A stretch of DNA of 64,000 bases from Bin103 sp002238925 (GCA_965208065.1 OZ242313.1:1736001-1800000), one strand, 5' to 3'; positions 39,480 to 49,018 are shown, counted from the first letter of the stretch. Notes: a model not told the origin generated them from the letters alone. Numbers and translations: made by a program.

Positions 39480-40364
39480 ATGAAGTTGTGGGATCCGCAT
39501 TTTCATGTCTGGGACGTTTCGGCGGGGGTGGACGACGCCGGGTACGGTCTGGCCGACTACGAGCGCGATGTTGCTGCCGATGGCTTCGAGTTGATCGGCG
39601 GTACGTTTGTCGAGGTGATGAGCGCGCAGCACGCCGGCGTGGCAGGGCAGGCGTTTGCCGATGCCTGCGCCGCGGAGGCGGACTGGGTGTCGCGGCAGCT
39701 CGGCGGCGGGCGGCTGCCCTACGCGATGGTGGCCTCCGCGCCGCTGGAATTCGACGGTGTCCACGCGTTGTTGGAGCAGCTTGCGGCGGACGATCGGGTG
39801 CGGGGCGTGCGCCAGATCATCAACCACGAACCCTCCTGGCCGCGCAACGGCCATCTTGGCAATCTGCTGGAGAGCGCGGAGTGGCAGCGGGGGTACCGGT
39901 TGCTGGCGGAGCATGGACTGCGCTTCGACCTGCAACTCAACCCGCACCAGTTTGCCGCCGCCGCGCAACTGGTGGCGGCTCACCCGCGCATCCCGGTGGT
40001 GATCGATCACCTCGGGACGCCCACGCTCGCCGACCTGCGCGGCGATACCTACTGGGACGGGATCCGGGCGTTGGCCGACTGCGGGCATACCACCATCAAG
40101 CTGTCGATGCTGCCGTACGTCGACCAGGAGTGGGATACCAACGCCCTGGTCACGGACAGTGTGCTGCGGATCATCGACCTGTTTGGTGTGCAGCGCTGCT
40201 TGTTCGCGTCGAACTATCCGGTCGATCTCAAGTCAGGGTGGCCCGCGGCGCGCCTGTTCGGCGCTTTCTCCCGGCTGGTCGGGGAGATGGCGGAAGCGGA
40301 CCGGCAGCGGCTGTTCGCCGGCAACGCCATGCGCGCCTACGGTGTCGCCGCAGGTGAGGGATAG
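39480..40364 (+). CDS. Amidohydrolase family protein (COG3618)
   Basis: A 294-residue TIM-barrel metal-dependent hydrolase. The first metal site is MKLWDPHFHVWD (HxH). Conserved residues follow in IINHEPSWPRNGH, VVIDHLGTP (His-Asp on a late strand) and FASNYPVDLKS with the catalytic Asp. This resembles the lactonase/amidohydrolase-2 group that handles sugar lactones or aromatic ring-opening intermediates. No direct partner gene identifies the substrate. Confidence 0.86.
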   Translation: MKLWDPHFHVWDVSAGVDDAGYGLADYERDVAADGFELIGGTFVEVMSAQHAGVAGQAFADACAAEADWVSRQLGGGRLPYAMVASAPLEFDGVHALLEQLAADDRVRGVRQIINHEPSWPRNGHLGNLLESAEWQRGYRLLAEHGLRFDLQLNPHQFAAAAQLVAAHPRIPVVIDHLGTPTLADLRGDTYWDGIRALADCGHTTIKLSMLPYVDQEWDTNALVTDSVLRIIDLFGVQRCLFASNYPVDLKSGWPAARLFGAFSRLVGEMAEADRQRLFAGNAMRAYGVAAGEG

Positions 40365-40405
40365 TTGTCCGCATCGCGCGCCGCCGGCGACTGCTTCGAG
40401 CGGAC

Positions 40406-41065
40406 ATGACGAAGCGGTGGAGTGCGGGTGACGCCGTCGTGCTCCGGTACCTGGGCCGGATTCGCGCCGGGACGCCGGCGATCGTGGTGGAGGATAGCGA
40501 CGAGCGGGTAATGGTATACGTGCCGGATGGGGTGCGGTGGTTTGGCTCCGGCGCGGCCCCGGCGGGCCGCAGCGAACGGGTACGCGCGATAGCCCGCGGC
40601 GAGACGGTTGTGACGGGACGCCACATCTCATGGTACAACCACAACTTGCGGGTGCTGTTGCCAGGCCGGGCGTATTCGATCTGGCTGTTTTGGACGCCGG
40701 CGTGGCAGTTCATCTCCTACTACGTGAATCTGGAGGCGCCGTTCGCGCGCTCCGCGGTGGGGTTCGACTCGCGCGACCACGTCCTGGACGTGTGCGTGCG
40801 CGCCGACCGCACCTGGTACTACAAGGATCAGGACGAGCTGGACACCCGCGTCGAGGTGGGCATGGTAACCGCGAAGGCGGCTGCCGGCGTGCGGCGCGAC
40901 GCGGAGCAGGCGGTGGCGTTGATCGAGGGCTGGCAGCCGCCGTTCAATGCCGGGCTCGAGCAATGGCGCCCCGATCCGGCGTGGCCGGTCCCGGTGCTGC
41001 CGCCGGGCTGGGATGGGCACGCGACGGAGATCCAGCCTTGGGTACGGTTTCCGACCGCAGGGTGA
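40406..41065 (+). CDS. DUF402 / FomD-type nucleotidyl phosphatase-like protein
   Basis: A 219-residue protein with the DUF402 signature: WQFISYYVNLEAPFARSAVG, GFDSRDHVLDVCVRADRTWY, and YKDQDELDTRVEVGMV. Characterised relatives such as FomD hydrolyse nucleotide-linked phosphonates or nucleoside diphosphates using these Asp residues with a divalent metal. The acidic residues are intact. It reads in the same direction as the upstream amidohydrolase, 41 bases later. Role here unassigned. Confidence 0.83.
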   Translation: MTKRWSAGDAVVLRYLGRIRAGTPAIVVEDSDERVMVYVPDGVRWFGSGAAPAGRSERVRAIARGETVVTGRHISWYNHNLRVLLPGRAYSIWLFWTPAWQFISYYVNLEAPFARSAVGFDSRDHVLDVCVRADRTWYYKDQDELDTRVEVGMVTAKAAAGVRRDAEQAVALIEGWQPPFNAGLEQWRPDPAWPVPVLPPGWDGHATEIQPWVRFPTAG

Positions 41066-41092
41066 TCGCCTGAGGCGGGTGTACCGCGCACT

Positions 41093-42355
41093 TTAGCTTG
41101 TTTTGCGCTCGCGGCGGACGCCGTGGGCCGCCCAGTGCAGGGCTGGTAGCAGGGTGAGCGGGGCGAGCAGCCAGACCAGGGTGGAGAGGGGCAGGAGTTC
41201 CAGGCCGGCGCCGGCGGCTGCCGAACCGACCGCACCGAGCAGCGTGAAGGCGGCGTGCTCGGTGGCGATCACCCGGCCGCGCAACTCGTCGGGCACCGTC
41301 TCGAGCAGGATCTGGGTGCTGAACACCCACACCAGGCCGGAGCCCACGCTGCGCAGCGCCGCGCCGATCATCACCAGCGGCAGGCTCGCGAGTGGAGCGG
41401 CCAGCGCAAGGCCGGCGCACATCAAGAGGAAGCCGGCCAGCATCGCCCAGCGAAGCGACTGCTGCCGGGCGCCGAGCAACGGCTGTATCACCAGCGGACC
41501 GAGCGCGGAACCGACGCCGCCGGCGGCGAACAGCAGTCCCACCGAAGTGCCGCCGCCGGCGCCGATCGGAAACACCGTCCCGGCGATGGCGACGCTGGCG
41601 ACCTGGAAGGCGGAGAAGAAGATCGACAGAAAGCCCTTCTGCAGCGCCACTGCCAGCACCCGCCCGTGCCGCCCCAGGTAGCGCAGCGACTCGGCGTACT
41701 CGGCGATGCCGGCCCGTACGCTGGCGCCGAGACTGGCCGGCGGCGTGTCTGCCGAGCGCTTGTTGACCGCCGTGTAGGGCATGCGGACCAGCAGCAGCGC
41801 CGATAGCAGGTAGGTGGCCGCGTCCAGGATGAACGCGGCCGCGATGCCGAACACGCCGGCGAACACGCCGCCGGCTGCGGCGCCGATCGCCAGCATGGCC
41901 GCCCAGGTCGCCGAGCTCAGGGCGTTGGCCGGCCCCAACAACCGGCGCGAGGCGACCTCCGGCAGGATCGCCACCCGTACCGGGAAGAACACCCCGCTGA
42001 TGCCCACCTGCAGCGCCGTGAGCACGAACAACAGCCACACGTGGTGCGGCTCGCGTACCAGCAACAGGCCGAGCACGGCGGCGGCGCGCAGCAGGTCGGT
42101 GGCGATCAGGATGCGCTTGCGGTTGTAACGGTCGGCCAGCACGCCGGCGAGCGGACTGGCCAGGAACGAACCGAGCATGCGGATGGCGAACAGGGCGCCG
42201 AGCGCAGCACCCGCCCCGGTGAGCTGCGCCAGCAGCGTCGATGAGGCGATGACGTTGAACCAGTCGCCGAACAGGCTGGCAATCTGCGCGAACCACAGCA
42301 GCCGAAAAGCGCGGCTGCCGCGCAGCAATTCGCCGTAGCCGCCACGGTTTCTCAT
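41093..42355 (-). CDS. Major facilitator superfamily transporter (MFS_3-like)
   Basis: A 420-residue twelve-helix membrane transporter. The helix 2-3 loop motif reads GVLADRYNRKRILIATDLL; the first helix has FRLLWFAQIASLFGDWFN, seen in the EntS/MFS_3 group of exporters. A loop with charged residues and a long helical C-terminus follow. Likely a drug or siderophore-type exporter, but substrate not visible. It is convergent with the DUF402 gene and divergent from the DUF1801 gene. Confidence 0.88.
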   Translation of the reverse strand: MRNRGGYGELLRGSRAFRLLWFAQIASLFGDWFNVIASSTLLAQLTGAGAALGALFAIRMLGSFLASPLAGVLADRYNRKRILIATDLLRAAAVLGLLLVREPHHVWLLFVLTALQVGISGVFFPVRVAILPEVASRRLLGPANALSSATWAAMLAIGAAAGGVFAGVFGIAAAFILDAATYLLSALLLVRMPYTAVNKRSADTPPASLGASVRAGIAEYAESLRYLGRHGRVLAVALQKGFLSIFFSAFQVASVAIAGTVFPIGAGGGTSVGLLFAAGGVGSALGPLVIQPLLGARQQSLRWAMLAGFLLMCAGLALAAPLASLPLVMIGAALRSVGSGLVWVFSTQILLETVPDELRGRVIATEHAAFTLLGAVGSAAAGAGLELLPLSTLVWLLAPLTLLPALHWAAHGVRRERKTS

Positions 42356-42433
42356 ATGGTGCAGTTGGCAGGGAACTTGGCGCGGGCGTCAACGCGCAGA
42401 TGCAAACTCGCGCGATAGGGTAGGTTGTGGCCC

Positions 42434-42871
42434 ATGGAACGCGTATCGACTTCGCCCGACGAATATCTTGCCTCGCTGCCGGAGGAGTTTCGCGGCGACA
42501 TGACCGCGCTTGACGAGCGCATCGCGGCGGCGCTGCCCGGGCACCGGCGCTGCCTGTGGGAGGGCGTGTTCTGGGGCGGCAGTTCGCAGTCGATCATCGG
42601 CTACGGCGACTACTCCTACGTGCGCTCGGACAAGAAGCCGGTGGAGTGGTTCATCGTCGGGCTGGCGCGGCAGAAGAACTACTACAGCGTTTACGTGAAC
42701 GCGGCCGACGGGCGCCGCTACCTCACCGAGGCGTACACCGGCCGGCTCGGCAAGGTGAAGGTGGGTAAGAGCAATGTGACCTTCCGCCGCCTCGCCGACG
42801 TCGAACTGGAGGTGCTGATCGAGCTGGTGGAGCGCGCCGGCGCGCTGATGAGCACCGGCGGAAGCGGATAG
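42434..42871 (+). CDS. DUF1801-like small protein
   Basis: A 145-residue soluble protein resembling the DUF1801/YdhG group: a helical N-terminus with EYLASLPEEFRGDMTALDER, then LWEGVFWGGSSQSIIGYGDY and FIVGLARQKNYYSVYVNAAD. A basic segment (RLGKVKVGKSNVTFRRL) follows. Start MERVSTSPDE at 42434 rather than the TTG at 42425. Function unknown. The 42872-43013 gap to the next, convergent gene shows nothing. Confidence 0.7.
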   Translation: MERVSTSPDEYLASLPEEFRGDMTALDERIAAALPGHRRCLWEGVFWGGSSQSIIGYGDYSYVRSDKKPVEWFIVGLARQKNYYSVYVNAADGRRYLTEAYTGRLGKVKVGKSNVTFRRLADVELEVLIELVERAGALMSTGGSG

Positions 42872-43013
42872 CCGAGCCCAGGTGCCCTGAACCGCTGCGA
42901 CGTCGGGAAATCGGGCTCGTTGCGCGCTGCGGGAGAACTGCGCAACGGTGAAGCTCGAGCGCGATGCCTGGAGCGCCAGGAAGCGGCGCGCCGACTGTGC
43001 CGGGCGATTCCGC

Positions 43014-44567
43014 TCAGCCGTCAGCCACCTCGAAGGCTGTCACGTTGCGCGTATCGCGGCTGAACTCCACCCCGATCAGGTGGATCGGTTCGTTCAGGTG
43101 CCGGTACTTGGCCGCATAGTCCCGGCGCCGGAGCTGCGCGAGTGCCGACCCTGGCGGCGCCATCTCCGCCACCTTGAACTCGAACAGGTACACGTGACCG
43201 CCGGTGCGCGCCGCCATGTCCAGCCGCCCGTGGCTGCTCGACTCTTCCACCGCGATCTCGTACCCCAGCGCTGCAAAATAGGAGTAGAACACGCTCGCGT
43301 AGAAGCCCTCGTACTGCGCGATGGCGTTGTTCGTGTACCATTGGTACGGAATGCTCGCGTAGAAGGCTCCGAACAGCTCCTTCAGTCCCGCACAGTCATG
43401 GGCCGCGAGCAGCCGCTGCAGGCGGATGCTGTTCGCCGTCTGCCGCTCGGAGTCCTGCACCAACCGGCGCAGCAGCACCCGGTTCAGGCTCTGCCGAACC
43501 TCGCGGTTGGGATAGCCGAGCCGGTACAACGCCTGGCCGCCAAGCTCCTCCTCCCCGGTGATCGTCAGGTAGCCGGTCTGGAACAGCAGCGCTTCGGTGC
43601 CGATCGTGCCGACCTCGAATGCCGACAGCAGATCCTCCGTGCCCACCATCTCGTCCAGCGCTACCGAAGAGACGCGGCGGTCGAACAGCGTGTCCAACAA
43701 AAACGCCGGCGTCCCGGTCTCAAACCAGTGGGCCTTGAATTCGCGGCTGTCGAATAGCAGCAGCACGTCGTACGGGTTGTACACCTTCTCCGCCCCGCGC
43801 CACCGGTAGCCGTTGTACCACTCGCGGACCCGATCCCGGTCCAATCCTGCAAGTTCCGGCGCAAACACCGTGTCCAGGTCGTCGTCCGTGTACCCGCAGA
43901 CTCCCGAATAGCGCCGATCCAGGGTGATATCGGTGAGGTTGTTCAGGTCCGAGAAGAGGCTTACCTTGGTGAACTTGCTTACCCCGGTCACAAAGGTGAA
44001 CCGGACGTGCGCGTCGCTCGCCTTGATCACTCCGTACAGGCCGCGCAGGTAGTCGCGGTTGGCACGGGCGGTCTCCGGCATGTCCAGCGCGTCCAGGATC
44101 GGCTTGTCGTACTCGTCGACGAGCACCGCCACTCGCTGCCCGCTCCGCTCGTGCAGGGACCTGATCAAGTAACCCAATCGTTCAGGCGCCGTGTCGTAGC
44201 GAGGACTCACCCCGGTCGCTACCTCCATTCCGTCCAACTGTGCCGCCAGGTTGATCTGGAGATAACCCGGATCCTTGAAGCTGCCGCCGGCAAAGTCCAG
44301 CCGCACCACCGGGTGGTGCGCTGACCAGTTCCAGTTCCCGCGATCGTGGATGTGGAGCCCCGTGAACAGTGCTTCGCTGCCCTCGAACAGTTCCTTCAGG
44401 GTGTCCAGCAGCAGGCTCTTGCCGAACCGCCGCGGGCGCGACAGGAAGTAGTGCTTGCCCTTCTCCAGCAGCTGCGAGATGTAGGGCGTCTTGTCCACAT
44501 AGTAACAGTCCTCTTCGCGTACCTCGCGGAATGTCTGCATGCCGATGGGCAATCTGCGTCGGGCCAC
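43014..44567 (-). CDS. AAA-ATPase-like protein with C-terminal PD-(D/E)XK nuclease
   Basis: A 517-residue protein combining an AAA-ATPase-like domain (PF09820 type) with a C-terminal PD-(D/E)XK domain (PF08011 type). The N-terminus has the characteristic MQTFREVREEDCYYVDKTPY, then the P-loop-like FLSRPRRFGKSLLLDTL and VLVDEYDKPILDAL. The nuclease core is GRLDMAARTGGHVYLFEFKV, with Asp and Glu-x-Lys. The family is often multicopy in bacteria and of uncertain function; defence or mobile-element biology is often suggested, not proven. Start at 44567. Confidence 0.9.
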   Translation of the reverse strand: MARRRLPIGMQTFREVREEDCYYVDKTPYISQLLEKGKHYFLSRPRRFGKSLLLDTLKELFEGSEALFTGLHIHDRGNWNWSAHHPVVRLDFAGGSFKDPGYLQINLAAQLDGMEVATGVSPRYDTAPERLGYLIRSLHERSGQRVAVLVDEYDKPILDALDMPETARANRDYLRGLYGVIKASDAHVRFTFVTGVSKFTKVSLFSDLNNLTDITLDRRYSGVCGYTDDDLDTVFAPELAGLDRDRVREWYNGYRWRGAEKVYNPYDVLLLFDSREFKAHWFETGTPAFLLDTLFDRRVSSVALDEMVGTEDLLSAFEVGTIGTEALLFQTGYLTITGEEELGGQALYRLGYPNREVRQSLNRVLLRRLVQDSERQTANSIRLQRLLAAHDCAGLKELFGAFYASIPYQWYTNNAIAQYEGFYASVFYSYFAALGYEIAVEESSSHGRLDMAARTGGHVYLFEFKVAEMAPPGSALAQLRRRDYAAKYRHLNEPIHLIGVEFSRDTRNVTAFEVADG

Positions 44568-44712
44568 GCCTCATCTTACCCCGCCGTCCGACCGATTCAA
44601 ACACGCACGTTGTGGTGTGCGCGCGCCGTGGCGGGTAGGTTAGGTTAGACTTGCGTGCCACGGACGGCTGCCTCGCCGGCCCGTTGTCGCATCGAAGGAG
44701 GTTCACTGACTC

Positions 44713-46044
44713 ATGCCGGCACCCGTCTTGCTGACCGACGCACAGGTTCAGGACTACCTGAACCACGGTTACCTCGTGCTGCACACATGCCACCCGGGTT
44801 CATTTCACCGGAGTGTTCTGCGGCAGATCGCAACTCTGTACGCGACCGAGGGCAATCCCGGCAACGACATTCTGCCGCGCGTTCCCGACCTGTACGAGAT
44901 CCTGCGCGACCCGGTGGTCGACGGCGCCCTGCAGAGCCTGCTCGGAGCCGATTATCTGATCCATCCGCACCGCCACTGCCACGAGAACCCGAGCGGTTCG
45001 GACGGCCAGCGCATGCACCAGGACAGCTACGAAAACGACGAGAACGTGCGCCACCACCGCACCCGCTGGGCGATGGCGTTCTACTACCCGCAGGACGTTT
45101 CCCTGGAGATGGGGCCAACCGCGGTCCTGCCGGCCAGCCAGTACTTCAACTCCGCCGAGCAGGCGCACCGGCGCGCCGAGTTGCCGCTGTGCGGTGCCGC
45201 CGGCACCGTGGCCATCGTGCACTACGACCTGTGGCACCGGGCGATGCCGAACGCCAGCGACCGCCACCGCTACATGGTGAAGTTCCTGTTCACCCGCATG
45301 AGCGAGCCGCGCGCCGCAACCTGGGACCACCGTGCGCCGGCATGCGACCTGGCCGGGGACGACCCGCCGGCCGCCCTGCGCCGCCGGATGTGGGACTGGA
45401 TGCGGGCGGCGAAGGGGAGCCGAAAACCGGCTGACGGTGTTCCGGACGAGTGGGTACGGGCGCTGGAAGAGGGCAGCGAGGTGGAGCGGTTGCGCGCGGC
45501 CTACGCTCTGGCCAGCCGCGGCGGCGAGGCGGTACCGTGCCTGGTGGCGACGCTGCGTCGCCAGGCGGGGTCATTGCGAGAACGCAACCTGGAGGCCGAC
45601 CACACCAATCCCAGCCAGCTCGACGCCGTGTTCGCCCTGTCGGCGGTCGGCGCGCCAGCGGTGCCGGCGGTAGCCGCGCTGCTCGACGACGAGGCGTGGT
45701 GGGTGCGCGCCGCGGCGGCCGACGTGCTTGGCGACATGGGCCAAGCCGCGAGCGAAACCGCGCCGCGGCTGACCGCCGCCCTGAGCGACGAGTCGGCCTG
45801 GGTGCGGCGCAACGCGGTCGAGGCACTCGGTTGCCTGGGTTCGGACTCAGTCGCCTCCGTGTCAGCGCTCAGCCACTGCCTGGCGGACGCGGACAGCCGC
45901 GTGCGCCACAACGCCGCCCTGGCGCTGGCCAGACTCGGTCCCCCCGCGGCCGCCGCTGTCCCCGCCCTGCTTCGCGCCACCGAGGACGAGGAGGCCTACA
46001 CCCGCACCAACGCCGCGGTGGCCCTGCAACGCATCGGCGCCTGA
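44713..46044 (+). CDS. Phytanoyl-CoA dioxygenase-like enzyme fused to HEAT repeats
   Basis: A 443-residue protein. The first about 230 residues form a PhyH-type Fe(II)/2-oxoglutarate oxygenase: the iron ligands are His and Asp in RMHQDSYEN and the distal His in VHYDLWHRAMPNASDRHRY. The last about 170 residues are HEAT repeats with recurring DDEAWWVRAAAADVLGDMG, DESAWVRRNAVEALGCLG, DADSRVRHNAALALARLG and DEEAYTRTNAAVALQRIG. A strong AAGGAGG site at 44696-44702 supports the start. The PhyH-HEAT combination is unusual; HEAT repeats suggest a protein or large-molecule partner. Confidence 0.87.
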   Translation: MPAPVLLTDAQVQDYLNHGYLVLHTCHPGSFHRSVLRQIATLYATEGNPGNDILPRVPDLYEILRDPVVDGALQSLLGADYLIHPHRHCHENPSGSDGQRMHQDSYENDENVRHHRTRWAMAFYYPQDVSLEMGPTAVLPASQYFNSAEQAHRRAELPLCGAAGTVAIVHYDLWHRAMPNASDRHRYMVKFLFTRMSEPRAATWDHRAPACDLAGDDPPAALRRRMWDWMRAAKGSRKPADGVPDEWVRALEEGSEVERLRAAYALASRGGEAVPCLVATLRRQAGSLRERNLEADHTNPSQLDAVFALSAVGAPAVPAVAALLDDEAWWVRAAAADVLGDMGQAASETAPRLTAALSDESAWVRRNAVEALGCLGSDSVASVSALSHCLADADSRVRHNAALALARLGPPAAAAVPALLRATEDEEAYTRTNAAVALQRIGA

Positions 46045-46106
46045 AGGCGACGGTTGCCGCTCGCGCATGTCGCTGTGGTCGCCCCGCATGGCAACGCAGG
46101 GCACCG

Positions 46107-46448
46107 CTACGGAACGGTCAAGGAGGTTGCGGCCTTCCGAACTGTACCAACCGTCAAGTCCCAGAGCGATGCTTGCCGCGTCAGGTAGCGGCGTGTTGCG
46201 GCATCGACCTGTTCCTCCGTGCCTCCTTCATAGTAAGCGAGCGCTTTGACGGCGTCGATCGGCGGGAATTCGTTGCCGTACAGCGCCGCGGCGGCGCCGA
46301 GCCCGTCCGACAGCGGCACCCCCGCTCGCAGGATCGCCGCCGGATCACGCTGTAGCACCTCGGCATCCGCGATGAATGGAATTTTGTACAACGCCTCGGT
46401 GTCGAGCGGCCGGGACGAAAAGAAATCGAAGTGTCTCGGCTCGATCAC
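46107..46448 (-). pseudogene. Truncated AbiEii-like nucleotidyltransferase remnant
   Basis: This 113-codon frame reads HFDFFSSRPLDTEALYKIP and continues to DAVKALAYYEGG, matching the ends of AbiEii/AbiGii-type nucleotidyltransferases. The N-terminal nucleotide-binding domain, with its expected GG-Ser/Thr and the first Asp pair, is absent. About 60 residues also seem to be missing in the middle, where LQRDPAAILRAGVPL joins regions normally far apart. It starts just after its partner's stop. It is therefore probably a decayed toxin. The family call is from memory and moderately secure. Confidence 0.55.
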
Positions 46449-46450
46449 CG

Positions 46451-46771
46451 TTACGAGGGCAGGCGCCGTGCGGGCAGGTCAGGAACCGTCTCCTTGTCCA
46501 GCCAGTTATGCCAGAACGTCCACGAGCGGCGATTGAACACCCCGACCGGGGGATCGTCGAGCACCTGCAGCAGGTGGTCTCTGGACGCGACCGACAACAG
46601 CCAGCGGACGTCGTCGGCCGTGCCGAGAGTCATCATTTGCGCCAACAACAGCCGCGCATCGGCTAGTGTGGGTTCGGGCGGCTGCCACCAGACGTACTTC
46701 TTCGCCATTCGCCGGGCACGTGCGTCGGCCTCCCGCCGGCGCTCAAGATCCGAGGGGGCGGTGGCAGACAT
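46451..46771 (-). CDS. Small protein partner of AbiEii-like gene, possible antitoxin
   Basis: About 106 residues, with KYVWWQPPEPTLADARLLLA, QMMTLGTADDVRWLLSVAS and VGVFNRRSWTFWHNWL. Similar small Trp-rich proteins sit immediately upstream of AbiEii-like toxin genes in other genomes, as here. I cannot tell whether it is an antitoxin or a structural partner. The start is uncertain: 46771 (MSATAPSDLE), 46801 or 46708 (MAKKYVWWQ). Confidence 0.55.
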   Translation of the reverse strand: MSATAPSDLERRREADARARRMAKKYVWWQPPEPTLADARLLLAQMMTLGTADDVRWLLSVASRDHLLQVLDDPPVGVFNRRSWTFWHNWLDKETVPDLPARRLPS

Positions 46772-46834
46772 TACTGTCGAAAACGGTGTCACACGCCGCA
46801 ACCGCAGTCAAGTCGAGAGGCACATGGTGGCCCG

Positions 46835-47962
46835 CTAGCGGCGGTAGGGGTCGGCGGCGTCGCGCAAGCCGTCGCCGACGAAGTTGAAGCACAGTACCAC
46901 CATCACCACGAACAGGCCCGGGATCAGCAGCCAGGGGTGCAGGGAGATGGTGCGCACGTTCTGCGCCTGCTGCAGCATCACGCCCCAGCTCACCACCGGC
47001 GGGCGCAGGCCGATGCCGATGAAGCTCAGGGCGGTTTCGCCCAGGATCATGTACGGGATCGCCAGCGTCAGGTGAACGATCAGGTAGCTCAGGAAGCCGG
47101 GCAGCAGGTGGCGCAGGATGATCGCCATCGGGGTGGAGCCGCCGATCGCCGCCGCGGTCACGTAGTCCTCGGTACGCAGTTGCAGCAGCTTGCCGCGCAC
47201 CACGCGCGCCAGGCCGGTCCAGCCGATCACGCTCAGAATCACCGTGATCATGAAGTAGACGCGCAGCGCCGGCCACTCGATCGGCACCGCCGCGGCCAGC
47301 GCCATCCACAGCGGAATGGTGGGCAGCGCCTGCAGGAACTCGATGGAGCGCTGCACCAGCATGTCGACCGGGCCGCCGAAAAAGCCGGACAAACCGCCGA
47401 GCAGGCAGCCGAGCAGGAAACTGAGCGCCACGCCGACCAGGCCGATGGACAGCGAAATCCGCGCCCCGTGCAGCACGCGCGTCAGCATGTCGCGGCCCAA
47501 GCTGTCGGTCCCGAATGGGAACAGCACCCCCGGCGCGTCCACGCCGAGCAGGTGCAGGCGGGCCGGGAACAGCCCGAACAACCGGTACTCGTAACCGGGC
47601 ACGAGCAGCCTGACCGGGAACGTCTGGCCGCGGTCGATGGTGAACACCTTGGCGCGCGTCACCGGGTCGCGGGTTACCTGCAGACCGTACACGAACGGAG
47701 CCCTCAGGCCATCCTCGTGCACCACCCGCACCCGGGTGGGCGGCGCATACAGGTGTTCCGGGTAGCGCTGGTCGCGCCCGGACACGGCGAGAAAGTCGGC
47801 GAATATCGCCAGCAGGTAGATCACGGTCAGCACCACGCCGCCGACCAGCGCCAGCCGGTGGCGCAGAAACTTGCGTCGCATCAGCGTCCAGCTCGAGGCG
47901 ACGAAGTAGCGTTCGTCGAGCTGCTGCGCGCCGGCGGCGGTGTCTTCGCGGTGGGTGCTCAC
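46835..47962 (-). CDS. ABC transporter permease, OppC type (cassette 2)
   Basis: A 375-residue inner-membrane permease, close paralogue of the cassette 1 OppC. The same N-terminal ASSWTLMRRKFLRHRLALVGG and C-terminal CFNFVGDGLRDAADP occur, with FGTDSLGRDMLTRVLHGARI at the start of the core. The ATPase-contact loop includes EDYVTAAAIGGSTPM. Starts 7 bases after the OppB stop. No ABC ATPase gene lies downstream. Confidence 0.9.
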   Translation of the reverse strand: MSTHREDTAAGAQQLDERYFVASSWTLMRRKFLRHRLALVGGVVLTVIYLLAIFADFLAVSGRDQRYPEHLYAPPTRVRVVHEDGLRAPFVYGLQVTRDPVTRAKVFTIDRGQTFPVRLLVPGYEYRLFGLFPARLHLLGVDAPGVLFPFGTDSLGRDMLTRVLHGARISLSIGLVGVALSFLLGCLLGGLSGFFGGPVDMLVQRSIEFLQALPTIPLWMALAAAVPIEWPALRVYFMITVILSVIGWTGLARVVRGKLLQLRTEDYVTAAAIGGSTPMAIILRHLLPGFLSYLIVHLTLAIPYMILGETALSFIGIGLRPPVVSWGVMLQQAQNVRTISLHPWLLIPGLFVVMVVLCFNFVGDGLRDAADPYRR

Positions 47963-47969
47963 CGGCTCC

Positions 47970-48968
47970 TCACGCCTGCGCGCGCACCCCGAACCGGATG
48001 CGCGGATCGACCGTCGCGAGCAACAGGTCGGAGATCAGGTTGCCGACCAGGATCAGGGCGCCGAGCAGCATCACGATGGCGCCGGCCAGATACATGTCCT
48101 GCGCCCTGAGCGCCACCAGCAGCAGCGGGCCGATGGTGGGCAGGCTCAGCACGATCGCGGTCAGCGTTTCGCCGGAGATAATCGCCGGCAGAAGGTAGCC
48201 GACGGTGCTGATGATCGGGTTGAGCGCCACCCGTACCGGGTACTTGAACAGGATGGCGCCCTCCTGCATGCCCTTGGAGCGAGCGGTAATCACGTACTGC
48301 TTGCTGAGTTCGTCGAGCAGCGAGGCGCGCAGAATGCGGATGATCTCGGCGGTGCCGGCGGTGCCGATCACGATCAGCGGGATCGGCAGGTGCTTGAGCA
48401 GGTCGATCACCTTGGCGAAGCTCCACGCCGCCGACATGTACTCGCGCGAGAACAGCCCGCCCGGGCTCCAGCCGAAGTAGGTGAACGCCAAGTACATCAG
48501 GATCAGGGCGAGCAGGAAGTTGGGGGTGGCCAGGCCCAGGAAGCCGAATACGGTGGCAGCGTAGTCGCCGAACGAGTGCGGGTGGGTGGCCGAGTAGATG
48601 CCGATCGGCACCGCGATCAGGTACACCAGGATCAACGTCGATATCGACAGCGTCACCGACAGGGCAAGCCGCTCGCTGATTACCTTGACCACGTCGCGAT
48701 TTTGGGAGAACGAATCGCCCATGTCGCCGCGCAGGAAGTTTCCTGCCCACTTGAGGTACTGCACGTGCAGCGGCTGGTCGAGCCCGTACTGCTCGCGCAG
48801 TCCCTCCAGCAACGATTCGGTGATCGGTATCCGGCGCGCTTCCAGGGTCGCGATGTAGGTGGTCAGGTAGTCGCCCGGCGGCAACTGGATGATCACGAAC
48901 ACGACGAACGAGAGCAGAATGAGCAGCATGACCATGTAGGCGACGCGGCGCAGCAGGTAGCGAGCCAT
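47970..48968 (-). CDS. ABC transporter permease, OppB type (cassette 2)
   Basis: A 332-residue permease with the OppB N-terminus ARYLLRRVAYMVMLLILLSF, the shared block LKHLPIPLIVIGTAGTAEII, the ATPase-contact ITARSKGMQEGAILFKYPV and terminal TVDPRIRF. It has the same length as cassette 1 OppB and aligns along its whole length. The ATG at 48968 lies 108 bases after the binding-protein stop, across a hairpin-rich spacer. Confidence 0.9.
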   Translation of the reverse strand: MARYLLRRVAYMVMLLILLSFVVFVIIQLPPGDYLTTYIATLEARRIPITESLLEGLREQYGLDQPLHVQYLKWAGNFLRGDMGDSFSQNRDVVKVISERLALSVTLSISTLILVYLIAVPIGIYSATHPHSFGDYAATVFGFLGLATPNFLLALILMYLAFTYFGWSPGGLFSREYMSAAWSFAKVIDLLKHLPIPLIVIGTAGTAEIIRILRASLLDELSKQYVITARSKGMQEGAILFKYPVRVALNPIISTVGYLLPAIISGETLTAIVLSLPTIGPLLLVALRAQDMYLAGAIVMLLGALILVGNLISDLLLATVDPRIRFGVRAQA

Positions 48969-49018
48969 GAGCTATGAGCTGGTCCCGTGGGCCTGGCGGT
49001 TGGCTTTTGTCATTTGCA

